From contig CALDOK010000254.1 in assembly GCA_937912125.1 (NCBI GenBank), forward strand, positions 1 to 41,842: DNA of 41,842 nucleotides, in the 5' to 3' direction. The position numbers were made by a program, and so were the translations under genes. Source of the DNA: an uncultured Pseudomonadota bacterium (GTDB lineage: Bacteria; Myxococcota_A; UBA796; JAFGLY01). Below, piece by piece: positions 1-8,368 of this stretch (position 1 is its first letter; each line of letters opens with the position of its first letter). The notes under the pieces are model-generated. The model saw nothing but the letters and a program-made list of their open reading frames with translations. It had not been told where the DNA came from and did no database searches.

Positions 1-487
<487 letters not shown>

Positions 488-494
488 GGCCGGA

Positions 495-1193
495 TCAGTT
501 GCAGGCGCTGGGATCCACGTCGGGGTCGAAGGGCCCGCCGTAGTCGGCACCCTCGAGATCCTCGATGCGGACAAAGAAGCAGCTCTCGGAGCTGTCGCTG
601 CAGGCGTGGCACTCGGTGCCCAGGGCGTCGAGCAGATCGCAGACCGTGCTCTGGATGCGGTCGCCCAGGGCGTCGTCCAGCTCGCGGCCATCGATCTCGG
701 CCACCATCCAGCCCTCGAGGAATCCCTGCCCATAGGGCTGGATTCGCAGCTCGAGTTGCGCGTCCATGAGGGTGACCTGCTGGCCGTTGATGGTCAGATC
801 CACGTCGGTGCGCTCCACCAGCAGCCACGGATTGCCAGAGAAGTCCGCGCCCGAGAAGTCCAAAACCGGCTGGCATGGATCCTGGTGGCCGTCGGCTCCG
901 GTCAGCGCGAAGACGAGATCGATCGTGTCGTCGTACTCTTCATCGATGTGGAACAGCACCGCGGTGGAGTCCATCAGGGCCAGGAAGGCTCCCAGGCCTT
1001 CGGGCTCGCTGACGGTGGCCTGGGCCAGGTCGGCCATCCAGGTGCGGCCCTCGACGGCGGCGTCCACAGGGGGCAGGGCCTCGGGGCCGGTGTCCGAGTG
1101 CTCGCCCTCGTCGGCCTCCTTGTCCTTTCCCGTGAGGAAGCTGAGGCCCAGGGTTCCGCATCCAACGAGCACGATCAGCGGCAGGGCGAGCAT
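495..1193 (-). CDS. Predicted lipoprotein, unknown function
   Basis: 232 residues. The start chosen is the ATG at 1193 because AGGAGGT lies just upstream on the minus strand and because it gives a clean lipoprotein signal with the lipobox LVGC (Cys12). Longer in-frame starts run antisense through the upstream gene and are rejected. After the Cys there is a charged linker and then an acidic soluble domain with C-terminal cysteine pairs (CHACSDSSESC) that could form disulfides. I do not recognise the family. It is the last gene of a five-gene minus-strand set (START protein, LolA-like protein, lipoprotein, barrel, this gene), 70 bp after the barrel gene, so it may belong to the same envelope system. 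Confidence 0.75.
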   Translation of the reverse strand: MLALPLIVLVGCGTLGLSFLTGKDKEADEGEHSDTGPEALPPVDAAVEGRTWMADLAQATVSEPEGLGAFLALMDSTAVLFHIDEEYDDTIDLVFALTGADGHQDPCQPVLDFSGADFSGNPWLLVERTDVDLTINGQQVTLMDAQLELRIQPYGQGFLEGWMVAEIDGRELDDALGDRIQSTVCDLLDALGTECHACSDSSESCFFVRIEDLEGADYGGPFDPDVDPSACN

Positions 1194-1263
1194 GGGACCT
1201 CCTGTTGAGGGCGCATGTACACCCGAACCAGGCCAGGCGTCAAAGGAATTCCCTTGGGGGGGA

Positions 1264-2655
1264 TCAGAACTCGAGCGTGACCCCGCTGTGGATCTGGCTG
1301 GCGCCCCGGAAGCTGTACAGACTGCTGCCCTCCACCGCCTGGACCCACGCGCCCCCCACCACGATGGCGGCGGCGTCGGCATGCAGCAGCTCGAGATCGG
1401 CCGTCGCGAGCACGCCGGCGCCCCGGACATCGCCCAGGGCTCGCAGCGAGAGCAGCACGGTGTCGCTCAAGGTGATCCGGGCCGCCACGCTGGCGTAGTC
1501 TTCGAGCTCGGAGCGCTGCCGCTCGGTGGGGAAGCCGTGCAGCCACTGCAGGTTCAGGTAGACCCGGCCGAAGCCGCGGTCGAGCCCCACCACCCAGGTG
1601 GGGTAGGGCTGGCCGTCCTGGGTGACCACCTTGGGGATGGGATCGGGCACGGCGTCGATGGTGCCCAGGCGCTCGAGGGCCTCGAGCTGAGTAGCGCTGG
1701 CGCGGGCCGCGGTGCGCTCGGGGAACACCACCGCCGCCTCGACCCAGCCGCCGATGTCGGCGATGAGCTCTCCTCGGGCCTCGACCCCAGCCACGTCCAC
1801 CACGGGGTAGCGCATGGGCACGGCCACATCGACCCGCGAGTCTGAGGTCTGGAAGCCTGTGATGATCATCTCGCCGTCAGCCTGGGGCAGGCTGTCGCGG
1901 CCGTGGAAATAGCTGACGGCCAGATCTCCCCGGGCTGCAGCCCAGGACAGGCGCGCGCCGCCCCCCATGTTGTCGAGGGTGCGCTCGGGAGGCTCGATGC
2001 GGGCCTCGATCTCGTTGACCGAGACACCGTCGAAGGTCTCGCCGAAGTCGGAGCCGTCCCCCACCATCTCGTCGGCCCCGGGCAGCAGCTCCACCCCCTG
2101 GCGGGGCAGCACCGCGGGCCAGGCCATGGGCGTCCACACACCCTCGAGCTGCACCCCGCCCTTGTGCAGCAGGGCGCGGGCCATGGGCACGGGCAGGCGC
2201 GCGTCCAGGGCCAGGGGGTTCTCGAGGTCCCAGGGGTTGACCCGGTCGACCACGTGCAGGCCATCGGCCACGCCCCAGGGCACCCGCTGCACGCCGAGCT
2301 CGAGGTCCAGGGCCTGCAGTCCCAGCTCGCGCAGATCGATCACCGCCTCCTGGATGCGCCAGGAGGCCCCCAGCACGGCCATGGGATCGGTGGTCTCCTC
2401 CATGAGCTCGGCATCCACCGCGTGGTGCAGGCGCAGGTCCACCGCCAGCCGGGCGTGGCTGCGGGCGTTCAGGCTGGCGCGGGCCCAGCCCCCCACCACC
2501 GCCGTGTCGCCGTAGTCCAGCAGGGGGCAGTCACCTGCGCCCTCGCCACAGTCTCGCAGGGCGAAGCGCAGGTGGGTGCCCAGGTGGCCGCCCACGTCGG
2601 CGTCCACCGCCCAGGCCGGGGAGGCCAGGGCGGCGATGGCGAGCAGAGCGACCAA
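1264..2655 (-). CDS. Predicted outer-membrane beta-barrel protein (DUF1302-like)
   Basis: 463 residues with a signal-like N-terminus (hydrophobic segment ending ASPAWA). The start is TTG at 2655, the only plausible one; it lacks the usual positive charge and has no strong ribosome site, so it is uncertain. The body alternates short polar turns with amphipathic strands and ends in Phe (TLEF), as outer-membrane barrels often do. The segment QRVPWGVADG followed by DRVNPWDLENP resembles the G-x-Q-x-V-x-WG and NP-D region of DUF1302-type porins. Those proteins often sit beside LolA-like proteins and MMPL/RND transporters, and both are present here (3234-3959 and 8368-10635). Likely role: outer-membrane channel or acceptor of a lipid export route. 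It begins 10 bp after the preceding lipoprotein gene. Confidence 0.7.
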   Translation of the reverse strand: MVALLAIAALASPAWAVDADVGGHLGTHLRFALRDCGEGAGDCPLLDYGDTAVVGGWARASLNARSHARLAVDLRLHHAVDAELMEETTDPMAVLGASWRIQEAVIDLRELGLQALDLELGVQRVPWGVADGLHVVDRVNPWDLENPLALDARLPVPMARALLHKGGVQLEGVWTPMAWPAVLPRQGVELLPGADEMVGDGSDFGETFDGVSVNEIEARIEPPERTLDNMGGGARLSWAAARGDLAVSYFHGRDSLPQADGEMIITGFQTSDSRVDVAVPMRYPVVDVAGVEARGELIADIGGWVEAAVVFPERTAARASATQLEALERLGTIDAVPDPIPKVVTQDGQPYPTWVVGLDRGFGRVYLNLQWLHGFPTERQRSELEDYASVAARITLSDTVLLSLRALGDVRGAGVLATADLELLHADAAAIVVGGAWVQAVEGSSLYSFRGASQIHSGVTLEF

Positions 2656-2665
2656 GATCCGGGCG

Positions 2666-3211
2666 CTAGTTACGGGCCGCGGTCAGGTCGAGGGAGATCT
2701 CGCAGGGATCCGACTGGACCACCGGGCAGTTGTCGGGGTCCAGCTCGAAGCCGGCGGTCTCGAGGGTGGCCGAGCCGGTGATGCTGTCGGCGCCCACGAT
2801 GGTGAGGTCGGCCGAGATGGTGATCTGGACCATGCACTTGGGGAAGTTGTCGGCGTCCAGCGCCACGGCGTCGGGCTGATCCGTGGGAGCGAGCACCATG
2901 AGGCCGTCGCCACCGTCGGTGATGGTGACGTCCATGGCCATGAAGGGAGCGGGCAGGGCCAGCTCGTAGCTCGCCGGCAGGTCGGCCCAGGTGGGCAGCT
3001 CGGTGGTGGCGGCCCAGTCGTTGGGGGTCGCGGCGCCATCGGGCATGAAGATGGGCTCGAAGGAGCCGTCGTAGCAGCCGTCGCTCACCGCGGTGGTGGT
3101 GAACTGGAAGGTGCCGCCCTCGAAGGTGGCGAAGTCGAAGTCGGACGCGCTGTCGTCCGTGTCGCCACAGGCCATCAGGAACAGGGCTGCCAGGGGAAGA
3201 ATGCGATGCAT
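2666..3211 (-). CDS. Predicted lipoprotein, unknown function
   Basis: 181 residues. The ATG at 3211 follows a GGAG ribosome site and gives a signal peptide with lipobox FLMAC (Cys15), then Gly-Asp. Asp after the +1 Cys can signal inner-membrane retention in enterobacteria, but here Asp is at +3, so no localisation is inferred. The mature part is an acidic, beta-rich domain with repeated TFQFTTT/TISADLTI-type strands and cysteines that could pair (Cys44, and C..C near the end). I do not recognise a family. It lies between the LolA-like gene (22 bp upstream) and the barrel gene (10 bp downstream), and is probably co-transcribed with both. Confidence 0.75.
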   Translation of the reverse strand: MHRILPLAALFLMACGDTDDSASDFDFATFEGGTFQFTTTAVSDGCYDGSFEPIFMPDGAATPNDWAATTELPTWADLPASYELALPAPFMAMDVTITDGGDGLMVLAPTDQPDAVALDADNFPKCMVQITISADLTIVGADSITGSATLETAGFELDPDNCPVVQSDPCEISLDLTAARN

Positions 3212-3233
3212 GAGAGTCTCCGTCTCTTGGGGG

Positions 3234-3959
3234 TCAGGGTCGTGAGAGGCTGGTAACCGTGAATAGCTCATCGTCCAAGCCGCGGTCGAACGCCACCTCT
3301 GTCGTAGTGGCCACGGTGGTGCGCTCCCGCTCGAGGTCCTCGACCTTCATGGTGTGGGCGAAGCTGTAGCCATCGACCTCGCGGAAGTCGGACAGCAGCA
3401 CCCGCCGCAGCACGGTGCCGGCGGCGTCCAGGTGCTCGAGCGTGGTCCACAGCTGGTCGCTGGCGCGCAGCACGAGGCGCGAGCGGGCGTGGCTGTGGGC
3501 CTTGGGGTCCAGTGGCGTGAGCATCAGCTCCACCTGCTCGGCGTCCTCGCTCACCAGCGCGGCCGTGTACTCCTCGGCGAAGCTCGTGCGCGCCAGGTCC
3601 TCCATGGAGATGTCGGTACCCATGAAGGCGTCGCCCCGCTGCTCGCCGATGACCCGGCGGGTGCGGTCGTAGCTGGGCAGGTACAGGTGCACCACGTCGT
3701 CGGCACCCACCAGCAGGCCCACCCCGGCCAGGCGCGGCGGGTCGGTCAGGCGCACCAGGCGAAGATCGGCGCCCTTCTGCCAGATCTCCAGGGTGCGGCT
3801 GACCTCGCGCCCCTTGCTGTCGGCCATGGCCACCTGCATCACCGCGTGGGTGTCCTGAGCAGGCGAGGCCGCAGCATCGGCCTGGGCGAGCCACTCTGGG
3901 CCGGTGGCGGCCCAGGAGGTGGCGGAGGCGAGGACGAGCAAGGCGGAGGGTGTGAGCAT
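3234..3959 (-). CDS. LolA-like outer-membrane lipoprotein-sorting protein
   Basis: 241 residues from the ATG at 3959, which gives the signal peptide MLTPSALLVLASATSWA; an in-frame ATG at 3974 is also possible. The mature protein matches the pattern of the 'outer membrane lipoprotein-sorting protein' family (COG2834, LolA_like): SRTLEIWQKG, then RLVRLTDPPRLAGVGLL, then LPSYDRTRRV and GTDISMEDL. Family members are periplasmic half-barrels thought to shuttle lipids or lipid-linked cargo, and commonly occur next to MMPL/RND pumps and DUF1302 porins. Here the pump is encoded divergently at 8368-10635 and a barrel protein is in the same operon. The family call is good; the cargo is unknown. Confidence 0.85.
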   Translation of the reverse strand: MLTPSALLVLASATSWAATGPEWLAQADAAASPAQDTHAVMQVAMADSKGREVSRTLEIWQKGADLRLVRLTDPPRLAGVGLLVGADDVVHLYLPSYDRTRRVIGEQRGDAFMGTDISMEDLARTSFAEEYTAALVSEDAEQVELMLTPLDPKAHSHARSRLVLRASDQLWTTLEHLDAAGTVLRRVLLSDFREVDGYSFAHTMKVEDLERERTTVATTTEVAFDRGLDDELFTVTSLSRP

Positions 3960-3990
3960 GGTGGAATCATCCAACTTCGGGGCTCGGAGG

Positions 3991-4584
3991 TCAATCGGAC
4001 GAGGAGGCTTCGGCCCCCGCCGCCACCCTCAGCTCCTCCAGAAACCTCGGCATCCCCAATACCTGGAACCAGCGCACCAGGGCGTCGGGGATGGAACCCC
4101 CGGGATCGTAGTGCAGCGTGGAGATCAGCCGCACCCCCTCCCCCTCTCGCAACACCGTGTACACGCCGTCGTCTCGCTCAACTCCCACCCTGCCTTCCTG
4201 GGGGGCCGGCTGGGGCTCGGCCCGGGTCCAGCGGAAGACCCGACCACCGTCCACCTCCTCGCTCCACATGCGCAGCAGGATCTCCCGGTCCACCATCATG
4301 GGCGCGGTGTGCACATGCACCACCAGGGCGCCGTCCTCATGCTCTTCGACGATCCGGGAGCTCTGCACCATGGACCAGATGGCCTGATGACCGCCCCAGC
4401 CCCCCAGCAGGCGGTGCAGCTGCTCGGGAGCCAGCTCCGGCCAGAGGCACTCGGCCCGCAGGATGGGGAACCCGTCGGCCTGGGGCGAGCTGCGCGCGAA
4501 GCTGCAGCCGCCCTCACAGTGCAGGGGCTCGAAGTGCGGGGGCTCGCCGCCCAGTGCGCTCATCGCGAGGAAGAGAAACCACAT
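3991..4584 (-). CDS. START-domain (lipid-binding) protein
   Basis: 197 residues from the ATG at 4584, chosen because it begins a hydrophobic signal-like segment (MWFLFLAMSALGG). An upstream ATG at 4635 is less likely. The body has the layout of the START/StARkin fold: EDGALVVHVHT, then DREILLRMW, then EGVRLIST and the C-terminal signature DPGGSIPDALV, typical of START domains, followed by an amphipathic helix. The fold binds one lipid in a deep cavity. As first gene of the minus-strand set, 77 bp from the divergent plus-strand operon, it fits a periplasmic lipid carrier working with the LolA-like protein and the MMPL pump. The ligand is unknown. Confidence 0.82.
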   Translation of the reverse strand: MWFLFLAMSALGGEPPHFEPLHCEGGCSFARSSPQADGFPILRAECLWPELAPEQLHRLLGGWGGHQAIWSMVQSSRIVEEHEDGALVVHVHTAPMMVDREILLRMWSEEVDGGRVFRWTRAEPQPAPQEGRVGVERDDGVYTVLREGEGVRLISTLHYDPGGSIPDALVRWFQVLGMPRFLEELRVAAGAEASSSD

Positions 4585-4661
4585 CGCTCCCAGGGTATTA
4601 GAATCCACACCTCGCTGCAGGCCCCTCGTGGCCACGCGGCCTGGAGTTCCCAGAGGAGTCC
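4585..4661. promoter_or_regulatory. Divergent intergenic region with likely paired promoters
   Basis: This 77-bp gap is the only spacer between the two divergent operons, so both promoters should lie here or overlap the first codons. It holds an AT-richer patch (tattagaat, about 4595-4603) in otherwise GC-rich DNA, readable as a -10-like element in either direction. A GAGG ribosome site precedes the plus-strand ATG at 4662. No clear operator palindrome was seen. Confidence 0.4.
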
Positions 4662-7274
4662 ATGGTGATTCTCGACAAGCAAGTGGCAGCGGGCGAAAGC
4701 GCCGATCGGGTGGGAGGCAAGGCCACAGGCCTCGGGCTGCTCATGCGCGAGGGGCTCCCCGTTCCTCCCTTCTTCGTGATCCCGGCCGACGAGGAGCTGG
4801 AGCGCCAGGATCTCAAGGATGCCCTGGACGCCCTGGGGCCCGGCCCCTACGCGGTGCGCTCGTCGGCCCTGGCCGAAGACGGCGCCCAGCACAGCTTCGC
4901 CGGGCAGCTCGACAGCTTCCTGGGGGTCAAGGCCATCACCAAGGTCCAAGCGGCCATCACCGCCTGCCGCGACTCGGGGCGCTCGGAGCGGATCCGGGCC
5001 TACTGTGCCACCCACGGCATCGAGCCCGGGCCTGTGGCCGTGGTGGTGCAGCGCATGATCCGGGGCGAGGTCAGCGGCGTGATGTTCACCCGCGATCCCG
5101 ACCAGCCCGAGCACACCCTCATCTCCGCCGCCTGGGGCCTGGGCGAAGGCGTGGTCCAGGGCAGCGCCGACTGCGACGCCTTCAGGGTGGGGCCCGACGG
5201 CGCGATCGAGTCCGAGATCCTCGACAAGCAGATCCAGATCAAGCTGGTGGGCGAGCAACCCGCCGAGCGGCCCGTGCCCAAGGCCAAGCGTGAACAGCCC
5301 GTGCTGAACGAGGCGCAGGTCCGTCAGCTGGTGGCCTGGGGCCGTCAGCTCGAGCGCGTCGGCGGCTGCCCCCAAGACGTGGAGTTCACCCTCGAGGGCG
5401 AGCAGATCTGGCTGGTGCAGACCCGCCCCATCACCACCCCCGTGCCCTGGGGCCGCAAGCTGCTGTGGGACAACTCCAACATCGTGGAGTCCTACTCCGG
5501 GGTCACCACGCCGCTGACCTACAGCTTCGCCCGGGGTGCCTACAACACCGTCTACCGCCTGTTCTGCGGCGTCATGGGTGTCTCACGGAGGACCATCCAG
5601 CAGAACGACGCCATCTTCCAGCGGCTCATCGGGCTGATCCAGGGCCGGGTGTACTACAACCTCAACGCCTGGTTCCGCATCCTCACCCTGCTGCCCGCCT
5701 ACCAGTACAACCGCGTGGCCATGCAGCAGATGATGGGGGTCAGCGAGGTCGCGGCCGACGAGGACGCCGAAGCCCCCGCCTCCATCTGGCAGCGCAACCT
5801 GGTGCACAAGCCCCGCGTGGCCTGGCTGCTGGTCACCCTGCTGTGGCGGCTGCTCTGGCTGCGCAAGGACACCCGACGCTTCCAGCGGGAGTTCGAAGAA
5901 GCCGTGGGCGGCCACCGCAAGCGCGATCTCCCCTCCCTCCCGCCCTCTCAGCTGGTGGCCATCTACGGAGAGCTGCAGCGGCGCCTGCTCATGCGCTGGA
6001 CCCCGCCCCTGGTCAACGACTTCTTCTGCATGATCTTCCACTCCGCCCTGCGCAAGCAGTGCGCCCAGCTGCTCTGTGCCGGCGACGAGGCCCGGGGCGC
6101 CGCCATGGCCAACGCGTTGCTGGCGGGCCAGGGCGATCTCGAGAGCACCGCCCCCACCCGCGCCCTGCTCGAGCGCGCCACCCGGCTGCGCGCGGCCCCC
6201 TGGGCCCGGGAGCTGTTCGACTCGAGCGCCACCGACGCAGAGGTGCTCGCGGGCTCCCTGCGCGACCCCACCTTCGGCCGCTGGCTCGACGCCTGGATGG
6301 AGCGCTACGGCGACCGCTGCATCGACGAGCTCAAGCTCGAGACCACCCCCCTGCGGGAGCAGCCCGAGTTCATCATCGCCAGCCTGCGCAACTACCTGCG
6401 GGGCGAGCCCCTGGACCCCTCCCAGTTCGGGGCGGGCGAGCGGCGGCGGCGGCAGATGGCGGAACAACAGGCCCGCGCCCAGCTCACGGGCCGGCGACGG
6501 ATCGTGTTCCTCTGGATCCTCTCCCGGGCCCGCGAGACCGTGGCCACGCGCGAGGATCTCCGCTTCCTGCGCACTCGGATCTTCGGCCTGGTGCGCGACA
6601 TCTTCCGGGCCATCGGCGGCCACATGGCCACAGCGGGCGCCATCGACCAGCCCAGCGATGTCTTCTACCTGCAGCTCGAGGAGCTCTTCGGCTGGGTCGA
6701 GGGCAACACCCCCAGCACCTCCTGGCGGGGCCTGGTGCAGCTGCGACGCACCGAGTTCGAGGCCTACCGGCAGCTGCCCGGCCCGCCCGAGCGCTTCCAC
6801 ACCTGGGGCCCGGTCCACCGCCACAACCGCTTCGCAGGCAAGCCCGTCAAGGTCGAGCTGGGGGATGACGGTATGCTGCGGGGCACCCCCTGCTACCCCG
6901 GTGTGGTCGAAGGCCGGGTGGTGGTGCTGAAAGACCCCGGCGCCGGAGCGCGGCTCGACGACGACATCCTGGTCACCCCGCGCACCGATCCCGGCTGGGT
7001 GCCGCTGTTCCCCTCCATCTCGGGGCTGCTGGTCGAGCGGGGCAGCCCCCTGAGCCACTCCGCGGTGGTGGCCCGGGAGATGGGCATCCCCACGGTGGTC
7101 GGCGTGCGCGGACTCACCGCGCTGATCCACGACGGTCAGCGGGTGCGCATGGACGGCGCCGCGGGCACGATCAAGCCCCTGCCCCCCCGCGCGGCCCTGA
7201 ACGACGCGCCGGTCCCCCCCGAGGAAGAGATCGCCGACGCCGCCGTGGCCAGCGCCGACGCCGGCGAGGAGTAG
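4662..7274 (+). CDS. PEP-synthase-like / rifampin-phosphotransferase-like enzyme
   Basis: 870 residues with a GAGG site upstream of the ATG. Residues 1 to about 260 form the ATP-grasp (PPDK_N) domain: GGKATGLGLL, YAVRSSALAEDG, SGVMFTRDP, then QTRPIT at its end. A middle region follows, opening with WDNSNIVESYSGVTTPLT, and a C-terminal swivelling phosphohistidine domain has GSPLSHSAVVARE with the expected catalytic His799. This order and length match rifampin phosphotransferases and related PEP-synthase-like proteins rather than true PEP synthase, which has a TIM-barrel pyruvate domain at its C-terminus. The reaction is likely ATP-driven phosphoryl transfer through His to an unknown acceptor bound by the middle region. 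Clustering with lipid genes makes antibiotic resistance unlikely. The next gene starts 2 bp after the stop. Confidence 0.85.
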   Translation: MVILDKQVAAGESADRVGGKATGLGLLMREGLPVPPFFVIPADEELERQDLKDALDALGPGPYAVRSSALAEDGAQHSFAGQLDSFLGVKAITKVQAAITACRDSGRSERIRAYCATHGIEPGPVAVVVQRMIRGEVSGVMFTRDPDQPEHTLISAAWGLGEGVVQGSADCDAFRVGPDGAIESEILDKQIQIKLVGEQPAERPVPKAKREQPVLNEAQVRQLVAWGRQLERVGGCPQDVEFTLEGEQIWLVQTRPITTPVPWGRKLLWDNSNIVESYSGVTTPLTYSFARGAYNTVYRLFCGVMGVSRRTIQQNDAIFQRLIGLIQGRVYYNLNAWFRILTLLPAYQYNRVAMQQMMGVSEVAADEDAEAPASIWQRNLVHKPRVAWLLVTLLWRLLWLRKDTRRFQREFEEAVGGHRKRDLPSLPPSQLVAIYGELQRRLLMRWTPPLVNDFFCMIFHSALRKQCAQLLCAGDEARGAAMANALLAGQGDLESTAPTRALLERATRLRAAPWARELFDSSATDAEVLAGSLRDPTFGRWLDAWMERYGDRCIDELKLETTPLREQPEFIIASLRNYLRGEPLDPSQFGAGERRRRQMAEQQARAQLTGRRRIVFLWILSRARETVATREDLRFLRTRIFGLVRDIFRAIGGHMATAGAIDQPSDVFYLQLEELFGWVEGNTPSTSWRGLVQLRRTEFEAYRQLPGPPERFHTWGPVHRHNRFAGKPVKVELGDDGMLRGTPCYPGVVEGRVVVLKDPGAGARLDDDILVTPRTDPGWVPLFPSISGLLVERGSPLSHSAVVAREMGIPTVVGVRGLTALIHDGQRVRMDGAAGTIKPLPPRAALNDAPVPPEEEIADAAVASADAGEE

Positions 7275-7276
7275 GC

Positions 7277-8368
7277 GTGAGCCACGGCGCCGCCCAGCCC
7301 CTGGCCAGCAGGCTCTCCTACGCCCAGTGTTGGGAGGACTGGAGGGTGCTCTGCGACGCCCTCGAGGTCGGCCCGGGCGACCGGGTGCTGTCGGTGGCCT
7401 CCGCGGGCTGCAACAGCATGGCCCTGGCGCTCCGCGGCGCCGAGGTCGTGGGCATCGACCTCTCCCCACCCCAGATCGCCCTGTGCGAGCTCAAGCTCGC
7501 CGGAGCCTTCCTGTCCTACGAGCGCTTCCTCGCGCTGCTGGGCCTGGCGCCCGGCGCCCCCCTCGAGGTCTACGCCGAGCTCGAGCCACGGCTGTCCCCG
7601 AGCTCCCAGTCCTTCTGGCAGGCGCACCCGCAGCTGCTCGTGCAGGGCCTGCTGGGTGCTGGGCGCTTCGAGCACTACCTGGCCACCTTCACCCGCAGGG
7701 TCCTGCCGCTGATCCACCGCCGGGCCGCTATCCGCGGGCTCATCGACGCCAAGTCTCCCGAAGACCAACGGGCCTGGTACGACCTCCACTGGTCCACCTG
7801 GCGCTGGCGCGGCCTGTTCCGCGTGTTCTTCAGCCGCTGGGTCATGGCCCGCCTGGGCCGCAGCCCGGAGCAGTTCGCTCAGGTGCAGGGCGCTGTGGCC
7901 GACCGCATCCTCACCCGCTGTGACCAGGTGCTGGGCGGCCAGGCGCTGGACGCCAACCCCTACGTGCAGTGGATCCTCGAGGGGGCCTGGCGCTCCATCG
8001 AACACACCCACCCCTACCTCACCCGACAGGGGCACGCGGGGCTGGCCCAGGCCGCAGAGCGCATCAGCTGGGTGCAGTCCAGCCTCGAGGCCCACCTGCC
8101 CAGCTGCCCGCCCGGCCACTACACCGCCTTCAACCTGAGCAACATCGGTGAGTACCTGCCCACCCCCGTGTGGGAGTCCCTGTACGCCGGCCTGCTCGAG
8201 GCCGCCGCCCCCGGCGCCCGCATCGCGACCTGGAACCTCTTCGTGCCCCGCGCCTGCCCGCCGGCCCTCGCCGACCGCGTCCAGCGCCACCCCGCGCGCT
8301 CCGCCGCCCTGCTGGCCCAGGATCGCGTACCCTTCTACGGAGCCTTCGTGCTGGAGACCGTGCGCTGA
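7277..8368 (+). CDS. BtaA-like SAM:diacylglycerol 3-amino-3-carboxypropyltransferase (DUF3419)
   Basis: 363 residues starting with GTG, preceded by AGGAG that overlaps the end of the upstream gene. Diagnostic DUF3419 features are YAQCWEDWRVL near residue 15, the SAM-binding strand VLSVASAGCNS near 37, VVGIDLSPPQIAL near 58, and CELKLAG after it. BtaA transfers the 3-amino-3-carboxypropyl group of SAM to diacylglycerol, the first step to betaine lipids such as DGTS. The partner methyltransferase BtaB is not in the window, so the product could be the unmethylated homoserine lipid or something else. The next gene's ATG overlaps the stop (TGATG), implying translational coupling to the transporter. 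Confidence 0.85.
   Translation: MSHGAAQPLASRLSYAQCWEDWRVLCDALEVGPGDRVLSVASAGCNSMALALRGAEVVGIDLSPPQIALCELKLAGAFLSYERFLALLGLAPGAPLEVYAELEPRLSPSSQSFWQAHPQLLVQGLLGAGRFEHYLATFTRRVLPLIHRRAAIRGLIDAKSPEDQRAWYDLHWSTWRWRGLFRVFFSRWVMARLGRSPEQFAQVQGAVADRILTRCDQVLGGQALDANPYVQWILEGAWRSIEHTHPYLTRQGHAGLAQAAERISWVQSSLEAHLPSCPPGHYTAFNLSNIGEYLPTPVWESLYAGLLEAAAPGARIATWNLFVPRACPPALADRVQRHPARSAALLAQDRVPFYGAFVLETVR

Noticed and set aside
5583-7469. A 628-codon minus-strand frame opposite the PEP-synthase-like gene
   Set aside because: No recognisable motifs, Gly/Gln/His-rich composition, fully explained by codon bias of the gene on the other strand.
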